Both the position numbers and the translations under genes were made by a program. The notes beneath the pieces were generated by a model. That model was not told where the DNA came from. It saw only the letters and a program-made list of their open reading frames with translations, and did no database searches. A stretch of 64,000 nt of DNA. It comes from MFD01275-c22 sp963705885 (GTDB taxonomy: Bacteria; Actinomycetota; Actinomycetes; JACCUZ01). Every line of letters starts with the position of its first letter. The stretch's first letter is position 1. This document shows, in pieces, positions 43,427 to 53,592 of the stretch. The DNA lies in NCBI GenBank assembly GCA_963705885.1, contig OY970120.1, positions 1,550,001 through 1,614,000 on the forward strand, in the 5' to 3' direction.

Positions 43427-45172
43427 TCAGCCCTTGATCTCGCAGATGACGGCGCCGTTGGTGACGGTGGCCCCCACCTCGGCCGCCAACCCGGTCACCG
43501 TGCCGGCCTTGTGCGCGTTGAGCGGCTGCTCCATCTTCATGGCCTCCAGCACGACGACCGGGTCGCCCTCGGCGACGACCTGGCCCTCCTCGGCGACGAC
43601 CTTGACGATCGTGCCCTGCATGGGGCTGGTGAGGCTGTCGCCGCTCGCGGCCGCGCCGGCCTTCGACCCGCCACCGCGCCGGGCGGGCTTCCCCTTGGCC
43701 GCACCCGCGGCCGCGGCTCCGAGCCCGGCGGGCAGCACGACCTCCAGGCGCCGTCCCCCGACCTCGACCACGACGCGCTCCCGCTCGCCCGGCTCGGCAG
43801 TGTCACCTCCCGCGCCGTCGTAGGCGGGGATCGTGTTGTCGAACTCGGTCTCGATCCATCGGGTGTGCACCCGGAACGGCTCGTCGGTGAATGCCGGGTC
43901 GGCTGTGACGGCCCGGTGGAACGCGATGGCCGTCGGCATGCCGTCGACCTCGAACTCGGCCAGCGCCCGGCGGGACCGCTGCAGCGCCTGCTCGCGGGAC
44001 GCGCCGGACACGATGAGCTTGGCGACGAGGGAGTCGAACGCGCCGGGGATGGTCTCCCCGGCGTCGTAGCCGCCGTCGAGGCGGATGCCGGGGCCTGACG
44101 GGGCGTGCCAGCGGGTCAGCGTCCCCGGCGCGGGCAGGAAGTTGCGTCCCGCGTCCTCGGCGTTGATGCGGAACTCGATCGAGTGGCCACGCACCGGCGG
44201 GTCGTCGTAGCCCAGCGCCTCGCCGTCGGCGATGCGGAACATCTCGCGGACGAGGTCGATGCCGGTGACCTCCTCGGTCACCGGGTGCTCGACCTGCAGC
44301 CGGGTGTTGACCTCGAGGAAGGAGATCGTCCCGTCCTGCCCGACCAGGAACTCGCACGTCCCGGCTCCGGCGTAGCCGGCCTCGCGCAGGATCGCCTTGG
44401 ACGCGCGGTAGAGCTCGGTGTTCTGCTGCTCGGAGAGGAACGGGGCGGGTGCCTCCTCGACCAGCTTCTGGTGGCGGCGCTGCAGCGAGCAGTCGCGCGT
44501 CGAGACGACCACGACGTTGCCGTGGCTGTCGGCGAGGCACTGGGTCTCGACGTGGCGCGGCCGGTCGAGGTACTTCTCGACGAAGCACTCGCCGCGGCCG
44601 AACGCGCCGACGGCCTCGCGGACCGCCGACTCGAACATCTCGGGGATCTCCTCGAGCGTGCGCGCGACCTTCAGGCCGCGCCCACCGCCGCCGTAGGCCG
44701 CCTTGATCGCGACGGGGACGCCGTGCTCCTCGGCGAACGCGACGACCTCGTCGGCGTCGGCGACGGGGTCCTTGGTGCCCGCGACGAGGGGCGCGCCCGC
44801 GCGCTCGGCGATGTGGCGGGCCTTGACCTTGTCGCCGAGGGAGTCGATGGCCGAGGGGGGTGGGCCGATCCAGGTCAGCCCGGCGTCGATGACCGCCTGG
44901 GCGAAGCCCGCGTTCTCGGCGAGGAAGCCGTAGCCGGGGTGCACCGCGTCGGCGCCCGACGCCGCGGCCACCCCGAGGATCTTGTCGATGTCGAGGTAGG
45001 AGTCGGCCGGCGTGCTGCCGTCCAGGGTGAACGCCTCGTCGGCGACCCGGACGTGCAGCGCGTCCCGGTCAGGCTCGGCGTAGACCGCGACGCTGCCGAT
45101 GCCCGCGTCACGGCAGGCACGGGCGACCCGGACGGCGATCTCGCCGCGGTTGGCGATCAGCACCTTCTGCAC
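43427..45172 (-). CDS. accA3: acyl-CoA carboxylase alpha subunit (biotin carboxylase plus BCCP)
   Basis: A 581-residue fused biotin carboxylase and biotin carboxyl carrier. The first 450 residues include KVLIANRGEIAVRV, the ATP-grasp glycine loop AAYGGGGRGLK, ECFVEKYLDRPRHVE and FLEVNTRLQVEHPVTE. A Gly/Ala/Lys-rich hinge follows, then the biotinyl domain with VLEAMKMEQP (Lys546). In actinobacteria this subunit pairs with several beta subunits to make malonyl- and methylmalonyl-CoA. GTG 45172 has GAGGAG upstream. BirA, epsilon and beta partners are all within 9 kb. Confidence 0.95.
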   Translation of the reverse strand: MQKVLIANRGEIAVRVARACRDAGIGSVAVYAEPDRDALHVRVADEAFTLDGSTPADSYLDIDKILGVAAASGADAVHPGYGFLAENAGFAQAVIDAGLTWIGPPPSAIDSLGDKVKARHIAERAGAPLVAGTKDPVADADEVVAFAEEHGVPVAIKAAYGGGGRGLKVARTLEEIPEMFESAVREAVGAFGRGECFVEKYLDRPRHVETQCLADSHGNVVVVSTRDCSLQRRHQKLVEEAPAPFLSEQQNTELYRASKAILREAGYAGAGTCEFLVGQDGTISFLEVNTRLQVEHPVTEEVTGIDLVREMFRIADGEALGYDDPPVRGHSIEFRINAEDAGRNFLPAPGTLTRWHAPSGPGIRLDGGYDAGETIPGAFDSLVAKLIVSGASREQALQRSRRALAEFEVDGMPTAIAFHRAVTADPAFTDEPFRVHTRWIETEFDNTIPAYDGAGGDTAEPGERERVVVEVGGRRLEVVLPAGLGAAAAGAAKGKPARRGGGSKAGAAASGDSLTSPMQGTIVKVVAEEGQVVAEGDPVVVLEAMKMEQPLNAHKAGTVTGLAAEVGATVTNGAVICEIKG

Positions 45173-45328
45173 GCTCGCTCCTCACCTGGGGTCGCCGGGA
45201 GTCTAGAGGGCGCCCTCGACGGGTGACGGCCCGCGCCCGGCGCCGGCCGTCCGGCCGGGCTCGACCCGCTCACACGCGGCGTCACACGCCTCGCCACCAC
45301 GCTGGGAGCACCCGACCAGGAGGTTCCC

Positions 45329-45658
45329 ATGACCACCACGTTCGACCCCACCACCCTCGACTCCACCGCTCCCGCTCACGGCGCACACGTCGACGTGTCA
45401 CCCGGTGCTCGGCTGCTCGCCGTCCTGGAGTCCACCGTCGCCTCGGTGGCGGACGCCGACCCGGCCGGCCTCGGCTCGGGCCGGCGCCGCGGACGCGAGC
45501 TGCTGGACCTCGCCGCCACGGCACGGGAGGCGGCCCGGCGGCTCGGCGCCGAGGCCGGCACGCCCGTGACCCGCGCCCCCGGCGTGGTCGTCGTCCGTGA
45601 GCTCGTGGCGGCGACCGCGCTGCTCCGTTCCGCCGTCGTGGAGACGGCGGGCCGCTGA
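45329..45658 (+). CDS. small alanine-rich hypothetical protein
   Basis: 109 residues with a strong AGGAGG Shine-Dalgarno before ATG 45329. A disordered N-terminus (TTTFDPTTLDSTAPAHG) is followed by helices (ARLLAVLESTVASVADADP, RELLDLAATAREAARRLG, VVRELVAATALLRSAVVE). No family recognised and no membrane segment. It is 29 bases before the BTAD regulator on the same strand, so the two are probably co-expressed. Whether it modulates that regulator is unknown. Confidence 0.6.
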   Translation: MTTTFDPTTLDSTAPAHGAHVDVSPGARLLAVLESTVASVADADPAGLGSGRRRGRELLDLAATAREAARRLGAEAGTPVTRAPGVVVVRELVAATALLRSAVVETAGR

Positions 45659-45687
45659 GGCGACAGACTGGCGCGCGGGAGGCGGCC

Positions 45688-47553
45688 ATGCTGCTCGTCA
45701 AGCTCCTCGGCCGGCCGGCGCTGGTCGCGGACGGGTCCGAGGTCCCCGGCCCCCGGGGGAACAAGGCCTGGGCGACCCTGGCCTATCTGGTCGGCAGCCC
45801 GGCCCCGGTGCCTCGCGACCGGCTCGTGTCGCTGCTGTTCCCCGACGCCGGGGACGGCCCGGCCGCCCTGCGCTGGAGCCTGGCGGAGCTCCGGCGCACC
45901 GTCGGCAACCCGCAGGCGTTCGCCGGTGACCCGGTCGGCCTTGCCCTGGGCCCCCACGTGCGGGCGGACGTCCAGCTGCTCGCGGCCGCGCCGTGGTACG
46001 AGGCCACCGAGCTGGCGGACCTGACGTCCCCGCTGCTTGAGGGCATGAACCTGACCTCCTGCCCGGGATTCCAGCTCTGGCTCGAGGGCGAGCGTCGGCG
46101 GGTGGCGGGCCAGGCGGCCGCGGTCCTCCGCGACGCCGCCCGCTCCGAGATCGCCTCGAGCCGGCCCGGCGAGGCCCTGCCGCACGCTCGCCGGCTGGTC
46201 CTGCTCGAGCCGTGGGACGAGAACGCCCACGAGCTGCTGGTCCGGGCGCTGGCCCAGAGCGGCGCGGTCGAGGAGGCCCGGGCCCACGTCGCCACGATCA
46301 CCGACCTCTTCCTGGTCGAGCTGGGGACCCCGCCGTCGCGGTCCCTCGCCGCCGCGGCCGAGCCCGTGCTGGCCCGTCCTGCCGGCGCCAGCCGGGCGCG
46401 AGCCCTGGCCCAGCTCCAGGCCGGCCGGAAGGCCGTGTCGGCGGGCGCGTCGGACGCAGGGCTTGAGTCCCTGGGACGGGCCGTGGCGGGGGCCCGAGCG
46501 GTCGGGGACGTGGAGCTGCTCGTCCGCGCGCTCACCGCGGTCGGCAGCTCTCAGGTGCACGCCGTGCGCGGCGCGGACGAGTCGGGAGCCGGTGCGTTGC
46601 GCGAGGCCGTCGCCGTCGCGGAGCGTGCCGGGCGGCTCGACCTGGCGACCGCGGCGTGCCGGGAGCTCGCCTGGGTGGAGTTCCTGCGCTGCCGGTTCGA
46701 CTCGGCCGAACGGTGGCTCGACCGGGCCATGTCGACCGTGGGGGCGGACGACTCGGAGCGGGCCTGGATCCTGCTGACCCGGGGGTCGCTGCGCAGCGAC
46801 GCGGGGCGCCACGACGAGGCGGTGCCGCTGCTCCGGGACGCGCTGCGCCACGGGGAGAAGGCGGGCGACCTCAACGCGGCGGCGATGGCCCTGACCCACC
46901 TCGGCCGGATCTGGGTGCTTCGCCACGAGGCGGAGCGGGCGCAGGCCGACCTGCAGCGGGCCCTGGAGCTGGCCGAGCAGGCCGGCTGGACGTCGTTCTT
47001 GTCCTACCCCACCGCCTGGCTGGGCGAGGTCGCACTGCAGCAGGGTCGGTCCGGCGAGGCGGCGGAGCTCCTCAGCCACGCGCACGCGCTCGCCCTGGAG
47101 GTGGCCGATCCGTGCTGGGAGTCGCTCGCGTGCCGCGGGCTGGGCCTGGTCGCGGAGGAGGACGGCGACCACGAGGCGGCCGCGCGGTGGCTGCACGACG
47201 GGCCCGTCGCCTGCCGCAAGTTCACCGACACGTACGTCTGGGTCGAGGCCTACGCGCTGGCGGCCCAGGCCCGGCACGCCGTCGATGCAGGGCAGTCCAA
47301 CGGGGTCGACCTGCTCGACCAGCTGGACCGACTGGCGGCGACCCACGGGATGCGAGAGTTCCAGGCCGAGGCAGCGCTGCTCCGCGTCGCTGCCGGCGAG
47401 CCAGGGGGCATGGAGTCGGCCCGGTCCCACGTCGCGGCCGTCGACAACCCTCACCTGGCGCGCCGGCTCGACGAGCTGGAGCAGCAGGCCGGTGCCGGGA
47501 CGGTGCGGGCTACGGCTGTCGCTGCAGGTGCTCCGGCTGCCAGAAGCGGGTGA
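45688..47553 (+). CDS. AfsR/SARP-like BTAD regulator with TPR repeats, no NTPase
   Basis: A 621-residue protein. The first 95 residues are an OmpR-like winged helix with LFPDAGDGPAALRWSLAELRR; residues about 100-230 form a bacterial transcriptional activation domain (ARRLVLLEPWDENAHELLVRALAQSG). The remainder is a series of TPR-like helical repeats (for example HLGRIWVLRHEAERAQADLQRALELAEQAG). The P-loop NTPase of AfsR is absent. Its target is unknown. ATG 45688 has GGGAGG upstream. The 3' end overlaps the converging maf gene by 44 bases. Confidence 0.82.
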   Translation: MLLVKLLGRPALVADGSEVPGPRGNKAWATLAYLVGSPAPVPRDRLVSLLFPDAGDGPAALRWSLAELRRTVGNPQAFAGDPVGLALGPHVRADVQLLAAAPWYEATELADLTSPLLEGMNLTSCPGFQLWLEGERRRVAGQAAAVLRDAARSEIASSRPGEALPHARRLVLLEPWDENAHELLVRALAQSGAVEEARAHVATITDLFLVELGTPPSRSLAAAAEPVLARPAGASRARALAQLQAGRKAVSAGASDAGLESLGRAVAGARAVGDVELLVRALTAVGSSQVHAVRGADESGAGALREAVAVAERAGRLDLATAACRELAWVEFLRCRFDSAERWLDRAMSTVGADDSERAWILLTRGSLRSDAGRHDEAVPLLRDALRHGEKAGDLNAAAMALTHLGRIWVLRHEAERAQADLQRALELAEQAGWTSFLSYPTAWLGEVALQQGRSGEAAELLSHAHALALEVADPCWESLACRGLGLVAEEDGDHEAAARWLHDGPVACRKFTDTYVWVEAYALAAQARHAVDAGQSNGVDLLDQLDRLAATHGMREFQAEAALLRVAAGEPGGMESARSHVAAVDNPHLARRLDELEQQAGAGTVRATAVAAGAPAARSG

Positions 47554-48127
47554 GCGGGACGCCGAGGGGGGCGAGCAGGCGGCGCAGCAGCGGCAGGGAC
47601 AGGCCGACGACGTTGTGCGGGTCGCCCTCGACGCCCTCGACGAACGGTCCGCCGAGCCCGTCGATGGTGAAGGCCCCGGCCACCCGCAACGGCTCGCCCG
47701 TGCCGACGTAGGCCTCGATCTCCTCGTCGGTGATGTCGGCGAAGTGCACCACGGTGGACGCGACCTCCGCCGCGTCCCGGCCGGTCGTGGTGTCGATGAG
47801 GCAGTGACCCGTGTGGAGCACCCCGCTGCGGCCGCGCATCCGGTGCCAGCGCTCGACCGCGTCCCGGGCGTCCCGCGGCTTGCCGAGCGCCTCCCCGTCG
47901 AGGTCCAGCACCGAGTCGCAGCCCAGGACCAGAGCGTCGGACAGGCCCGCGGCGACCGCGGTCGCCTTGCGCACGGCGAGGGTCACGGCGACGTCCGCCG
48001 CGGGCCCCGTCACCGTGCTCTCGTCGACGTCGCTGACCACGACCGAGGGCTCGATGCCCGCCTGGCGCAGCAGCCCGAGCCGGGCCGGCGACGCGGAGGC
48101 GAGGACGAACCGGGGCACGCTGGTCAC
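47510..48127 (-). CDS. maf: Maf-family nucleotide pyrophosphatase
   Basis: A 205-residue Maf/Ham1-like house-cleaning NTP pyrophosphatase. N-terminal LASASPARLGLLRQAGI, conserved glutamate in VDESTV, central ALVLGCDSVLDLDGEALGKP with the metal-binding Asp, and GPFVEGVEGDPHNVVGLSL near the end. It hydrolyses non-canonical or modified nucleotides. GTG 48127 follows TACCGT (minus strand 48136-48141) by eight bases. Maf lies in the acyl-CoA carboxylase neighbourhood as in Mycobacterium. Confidence 0.92.
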   Translation of the reverse strand: MTSVPRFVLASASPARLGLLRQAGIEPSVVVSDVDESTVTGPAADVAVTLAVRKATAVAAGLSDALVLGCDSVLDLDGEALGKPRDARDAVERWHRMRGRSGVLHTGHCLIDTTTGRDAAEVASTVVHFADITDEEIEAYVGTGEPLRVAGAFTIDGLGGPFVEGVEGDPHNVVGLSLPLLRRLLAPLGVPLTRFWQPEHLQRQP

Positions 48128-48225
48128 GGGCGGACACGGTAGCGACAGCGGCTCTCGACGCGGCCTGCGGACCGGCGCACGATCGGAAGGGCCCAGGTTT
48201 CGTGGACCCGCGGAGGAGGTCGGGA

Positions 48226-49161
48226 ATGGACGTCAACCCGGACGTGGCGACGGTGTTCGCGCACTCGGTCGAGGAGTTCCAGTCGCGGGTCAGAGCGGTC
48301 GGCAAGGACGCCTGGGACCGGCCGACGCCGTGCTCGGACTGGGACGTCCGCGCGCTCGTCAACCACGTCGTGGGGGAGCAGCGCTGGGTCGTGCCGCTCC
48401 TGGAGGGCAAGACCGTCGCGGAGGTCGGGTCGGCGCTCGACGGCGACCTGCTCGGGTCGGCGCCCCAGGAGGCCGCCGAGTCCGCGGCCAAGGCGGCGGT
48501 GGCCGCGTTCGCCGAGCCCGGCGCGCTCGAACGCACTGTCCACCTGTCCTTCGGGGACTTCTCGGCCGCGGACTACGGCTGGCAGCTGGTCGCGGACCAC
48601 GTCGTGCACGGCTGGGACCTCGCCGTCGCCGTCGCAGCCGATCCCGAGCTCGACCACGACCTCGTGGTGCGCTGCGCCCACTGGTGGGAGCAGTGGGAGG
48701 AGGCGTACCGGTCGGCCGGCGCCGTGGGCCCGGCGGTCCCGCTCTCGGCTCGCGCGTCCCGGCAGGACCGGTTGCTCGCGTCCTTCGGACGCACCCCTTC
48801 GTGGTCGGCGGCGCAGGCCACCGTCGAGCGGTTCGGCGCCGCATGGGAGGCCTGGGACCTCGACCGGATCGTCGCGTGCCTCGCCGAGGACGCCGTCTTC
48901 GAGTCGACCGGGCCGGCGCCGGACGGGGCGCGGTTCGAGGGCAGGGAGTCGATCCGGGCGGCCTGGCAGCAGATGTTCGACGGCACCCGTGACGCGTCGT
49001 TCACCTTCGAGGACTCCGTCGTCTGCGGCGACCGCGCGACGGCGCGGTGGCGGTTCGCGTGGACGAACGACGACGGCTCCCCGGGCCACGTCCGCGGCGT
49101 CGACGTCCTGCGGGTGGCGGACGGCCGCATCGCGGAGAAGCTGTCCTACGTGAAGGGCTAG
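48226..49161 (+). CDS. TIGR03086-type DinB/mycothiol-dependent protein fused to SnoaL-like domain
   Basis: A 311-residue two-domain protein. The N-terminal 190 residues form a DinB-like four-helix metalloenzyme of the TIGR03086 group (FQSRVRAVGKDAWDRPTPCSDWDVRALVNHVVGEQRW, then HVVHGWDLAVAV with a candidate metal His). The C-terminal 120 residues are SnoaL/NTF2-like (AAWEAWDLDRIVACLAEDAVFEST to GVDVLRVADGRIAEKLSYVKG). Mycothiol is a plausible thiol cofactor for the first domain. ATG 48226 has AGGAGG upstream. Its stop overlaps the epsilon-subunit gene tail by 4 bases. Confidence 0.8.
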   Translation: MDVNPDVATVFAHSVEEFQSRVRAVGKDAWDRPTPCSDWDVRALVNHVVGEQRWVVPLLEGKTVAEVGSALDGDLLGSAPQEAAESAAKAAVAAFAEPGALERTVHLSFGDFSAADYGWQLVADHVVHGWDLAVAVAADPELDHDLVVRCAHWWEQWEEAYRSAGAVGPAVPLSARASRQDRLLASFGRTPSWSAAQATVERFGAAWEAWDLDRIVACLAEDAVFESTGPAPDGARFEGRESIRAAWQQMFDGTRDASFTFEDSVVCGDRATARWRFAWTNDDGSPGHVRGVDVLRVADGRIAEKLSYVKG

Positions 49162-49391
49162 CGCGGCAGCGCCGAGGAGCGCCAGCCGTCCGGCCCGCGG
49201 TGCACCGGCTGCCGGACGAGGCGGCACGGCGCGTTCCAGGCCGCCCGAGGGGCAGGTCCCCGGTCGGCCGAGGCCGCCGACCGAGCAGTCACCACGGCGA
49301 CGAGAGCGGCGAGCTCCTCGGGCGAGGGGTCGCCGCGCACGACCCGCAGCAGCGGCCGCTCCGCAATGCCCTCGGGACGCTCTCGGCTCAC
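49158..49391 (-). CDS. accE: acyl-CoA carboxylase epsilon subunit
   Basis: A 77-residue protein whose N-terminal LLRVVRGDPSPEELAALVAVVTAR is the signature of the small epsilon subunits that stimulate actinobacterial acyl-CoA carboxylases. Tryptophan/arginine-rich C-terminus (HRGPDGWRSSALPR). GTG 49391 is the first base of the 50-base repeat array and overlaps the stop of the last mini-ORF (GTGA). GGAAG four bases upstream, inside the repeat, is its only Shine-Dalgarno. It would be expressed with the beta subunit upstream through the array. Confidence 0.88.
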   Translation of the reverse strand: MSRERPEGIAERPLLRVVRGDPSPEELAALVAVVTARSAASADRGPAPRAAWNAPCRLVRQPVHRGPDGWRSSALPR

Positions 49392-49441
49392 GGTGCTTCC
49401 GGTTCGCTCGTGCGCCTCGCTGGCGCTCGTCGCTCCCTCAC
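49388..49441 (-). CDS. mini-ORF 4 of the repeat chain
   Basis: GTG 49441 overlaps the stop of mini-ORF 3; its own TGA (49388-49390) overlaps the GTG of the epsilon-subunit gene (49391). Encodes MRERRAPARRTSEPEAP. Confidence 0.4.
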   Translation of the reverse strand: MRERRAPARRTSEPEAP

Positions 49442-49491
49442 GGTGCTTCCGGTTCGCTCGTGCGCCTCGCTGGCGCTCGTCGCTCGCTCAC
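49438..49491 (-). CDS. mini-ORF 3 of the repeat chain
   Basis: GTG 49491 overlaps the stop of mini-ORF 2 (GTGA). Encodes the same MSERRAPARRTSEPEAP peptide. Confidence 0.4.
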   Translation of the reverse strand: MSERRAPARRTSEPEAP

Positions 49492-49541
49492 GGTGCTTCC
49501 GGTTCGCTCGTGCGCCTCGCTGGCGCTCGTCGCTCGCTCAC
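49488..49541 (-). CDS. mini-ORF 2 of the repeat chain
   Basis: GTG 49541 overlaps the stop of mini-ORF 1 (GTGA). Encodes MSERRAPARRTSEPEAP; GGAAG lies four bases before the start. Confidence 0.4.
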   Translation of the reverse strand: MSERRAPARRTSEPEAP

Positions 49542-49587
49542 GGTGCTTCCGGTTCGCTCGTGCGCCTCGCTGGCGCTCGTCGCTCCC

Positions 49588-49591
<4 letters not shown>
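49538..49591 (-). CDS. mini-ORF 1 of the repeat chain
   Basis: GTG 49591 overlaps the beta-subunit TGA as GTGA. Encodes MRERRAPARRTSEPEAP and stops at 49538. Very basic N-terminal half and acidic/proline end. Expression is unproven; the frame is inferred from the exact coupling geometry. Confidence 0.4.
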
Positions 49592-51213
<1,622 letters not shown>

Positions 51214-51244
51214 GCGGTGAGCGTATCGACCCCGGTGACCAGCC

Positions 51245-52534
51245 TCAGCGACGGCCGCGGAGCAGCACCGGCACCGCGGTGGCCCGGACCGTGCGCAGCT
51301 TGCGCGGGCCGGCGAGGAAGGTGGTGACCGTGCTGCCCTTCGGCACCTTCACCGCCACGCTCCTGCTGGGGTGCCAGACCACGCGGCGCACCTCCCGGCC
51401 CTTCATGAACACGCACGTGTACACACCCTTGCGGTCACGGGAGCAGCCGGCCGGACGGGTACCCGAGAGCCACGCCTGGGCGGTCGCGAACGAGCGCCCG
51501 GCCGGGGTCAACGTGCTGCGGTCCGTCTCCACCAGACGGGTGTTGGACATCGCCAGCATGTCCCAGGAGTACCAGTAGACCCGGCTCACGCCGTGCTGGG
51601 CGTTGAGGGTGAACGTGCGCAGGACGTTGCCCACCTGCCGGATCGAGCTGAGCGGCGTGACACCGGCCTCGGGCACCGGGCCGCTGACCAGCCCGTAGTT
51701 GACCTCGGTGTTCCAGATCGGCTTGCGGACCTTGTACTTCGCCAGCGTCTTGCGCACCGAGGCGAGCAGCGACATCGACGTCTCGGGCGTCCCGGTCGCG
51801 AGGGGGTAGAGCTGGAAGGAGAGGGCGTCGACGAAGGCGCTGACGTTCTTGCCCGCCACCTTGCGGGAGTAGAAGGCCTTGACCCACTGCTGCTGGCTCG
51901 ACAGCCGGGTCACCAGCGCCGGCGCCACCAGGGTGGCAGACCGGTCGACGGCCGTGAGGGCGCTGCGGGTCCACGAGGTGAGCGTCGCCATCTGCGCGGC
52001 CGTTCCCGACCAGAAGCCGATGACGTTCGCCTCGTTCCAGACCTGGAAGTCCGCGACCCCGCCCCACACCGTCTTGTTGCGCTTCGCGACCTCCTGGACG
52101 TAGCGCACCCAGGCGTCTCTCGCCGGCATGGCCGAGGCACCCGGACCGTAGAAGCCCTCGGCCGCGGGCCGGCTCGAGTGGAACTCGGGCGTCTGGCCCA
52201 GCACGAGGAGCACCGACGCGCCGTTGGCGCGCGCCTTGGCCATGTGGGCGTCGACGACCGTCCAGTCGAAGACGCCGGGGGCTCGCTCGATCTCGCGCCA
52301 GGACACGCCGTTGTCCCACATCCGGATCGAACCGACCCGCGTCTGCGGCCACGCGGTCGGCCCCTCCCCGGCCAGGCCGTTGTGGTGGACGCCGAAGAAC
52401 TGCGGGGAGATCACCGCCCCGGCCTTCGCGCGGGCCGTTCCCGGGACCAGGGCGACGGCGAGCAGGACGGCGAGCGCGGCGCCGAGCAGGCGGGCGGGTG
52501 CTCGGGAGATCGGGGTCGACGCGCTGCGGTCCAT
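51245..52534 (-). CDS. secreted glycoside hydrolase-like (beta/alpha)8 protein
   Basis: A 429-residue exported protein. ATG 52534 begins a signal peptide with core LLGAALAVLLAVALVPG and a TARAKA cleavage site. The body resembles clan GH-A barrels such as GH39/GH5: VWNEANVIGFW supplies the Asn-Glu acid/base pair and IWNTEVNYG the nucleophile Glu. A C-terminal beta domain (TCVFMKGREVRRVVWHPS) follows. The substrate is unknown; xylosides or other plant or fungal glycans are possible. It lies 31 bases beyond the beta-subunit start on the same strand but reads toward it, and it is divergent from birA. Confidence 0.72.
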   Translation of the reverse strand: MDRSASTPISRAPARLLGAALAVLLAVALVPGTARAKAGAVISPQFFGVHHNGLAGEGPTAWPQTRVGSIRMWDNGVSWREIERAPGVFDWTVVDAHMAKARANGASVLLVLGQTPEFHSSRPAAEGFYGPGASAMPARDAWVRYVQEVAKRNKTVWGGVADFQVWNEANVIGFWSGTAAQMATLTSWTRSALTAVDRSATLVAPALVTRLSSQQQWVKAFYSRKVAGKNVSAFVDALSFQLYPLATGTPETSMSLLASVRKTLAKYKVRKPIWNTEVNYGLVSGPVPEAGVTPLSSIRQVGNVLRTFTLNAQHGVSRVYWYSWDMLAMSNTRLVETDRSTLTPAGRSFATAQAWLSGTRPAGCSRDRKGVYTCVFMKGREVRRVVWHPSRSVAVKVPKGSTVTTFLAGPRKLRTVRATAVPVLLRGRR

Positions 52535-52552
52535 AGGTGCTCCACGACTGGT

Positions 52553-52579
52553 CCCGGGCAGCCCGGGCAGCCCGGGCGG
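52553..52579. repeat. three 9-base CCCGGGCRG units
   Basis: CCCGGGCAG at 52553 and 52562 and CCCGGGCGG at 52571, in the divergent promoter region between the secreted hydrolase and birA. A simple microrepeat with strong base-pairing potential; no function assigned. Confidence 0.6.
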
Positions 52580-52675
52580 TCCGGCCGCCTGTGCCGGCGG
52601 CAGGATGGTTGTCGGCACAGCGCCGGTTGTGCCTTGACCAAGGCGGAGCGTGCGAGTGTCAAGTTTTCGTCAGCC

Positions 52676-53488
52676 GTGACCGGCCCCTTCAGCGACCTGG
52701 ACCGCCCTCCGCTCGTCGAGAGGGCGCTGCGTGCGGCTCTGGTGGCCGACGACGGGACCTGGTCGGACCTGCGGGTCGTGGCCGAGACGGGCTCGACGAA
52801 CGCCGACGTCGTGGCCGCGGCCGCGGACGGCGCCGCGGAGGGGCTCGTGGTCGTCGCGGAGCACCAGGCGTCGGGGCGTGGCCGGGCGGAGCGGGTGTGG
52901 TCGTCGCCGCCCCGGTCGGGCCTGACGTTCTCGGTGCTGCTGAGGCCCCCTCCGTCGACCCGGGCGCAGTGGGGCTGGCTGCCCCTGCTGGCGGGCCTGG
53001 CCGTGGCCGAACCCGTGGCCCGGCTGAGCGGTCTCGCCGTCGGGCTCAAGTGGCCCAACGACGTGCTCGTCGGCGACCGCAAGCTGGCCGGCCTGCTCGC
53101 TGAGGTGGCCGGTGACGCCGTCGTCATCGGCGTCGGGCTCAACGTCTCGCTGCGCGAGGACGAGCTGCCCGTCCCCACAGCCACGTCGCTGCGGGTCGCC
53201 GGGTCGGAGGTGACCGACCGGGACCCGGTGCTGCGCGCGGTGCTCCGCGAGCTCGCCCGTCGCTACCGCTCGTGGTGCGACGCCGCCGGCGACGTCGACG
53301 CGACCGGCCTGCTCCGCGCCTACCGCTCGGCCTGCGTGACCCTCGGGCGCCCGGTCACGGTGCACCTCCCGGACGGAGCGACCCTGGCCGGCACGGCCGA
53401 GGACGTCGACGTCTCCGGCCGGCTGCTCGTGGACGACGGCTCGACCGTGCACGTCCTCGGCGCGGGGGACGTGGTCCACGTCCGCTGA
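52676..53488 (+). CDS. birA: biotin-[acetyl-CoA-carboxylase] ligase
   Basis: A 270-residue class I biotin protein ligase without an N-terminal DNA-binding domain. It attaches biotin to Lys546 of the carboxylase alpha subunit at 43427-45172. Motifs: VAETGSTNADV, HQASGRGRAERVW (biotinyl-AMP loop), GLKWPNDVLVGDRKLAGLLAE and GVGLNVSLRE. The C-terminal SH3-like domain is present. GTG 52676 has no obvious Shine-Dalgarno; TTGACC at 52634-52639 may be a -35. Its place beside accD and accE matches Mycobacterium. Confidence 0.93.
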   Translation: MTGPFSDLDRPPLVERALRAALVADDGTWSDLRVVAETGSTNADVVAAAADGAAEGLVVVAEHQASGRGRAERVWSSPPRSGLTFSVLLRPPPSTRAQWGWLPLLAGLAVAEPVARLSGLAVGLKWPNDVLVGDRKLAGLLAEVAGDAVVIGVGLNVSLREDELPVPTATSLRVAGSEVTDRDPVLRAVLRELARRYRSWCDAAGDVDATGLLRAYRSACVTLGRPVTVHLPDGATLAGTAEDVDVSGRLLVDDGSTVHVLGAGDVVHVR

Positions 53489-53592
53489 GCGACCGGCGTC
53501 GCTCCGCTGAAGGTGTGCGGGGACGACACGCCGGCGATCCGTCCGACCCGGCCGCCTGCGGCGGTCGGTCCCCGGCTGGCACCATCGGGCCC

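Noticed and set aside
52553..52579. CCCGGGCAG repeats as an iteron-type origin or operator
   Set aside because: Only three 9-base units in a GC-rich promoter gap, without conserved neighbours such as a replication gene; most likely a slippage microrepeat.
51371..53488. Apparent 705-residue protein ending in BirA
   Set aside because: Only the last 270 residues resemble a biotin ligase. The upstream part is antisense to the secreted hydrolase and has the composition of a shadow frame.
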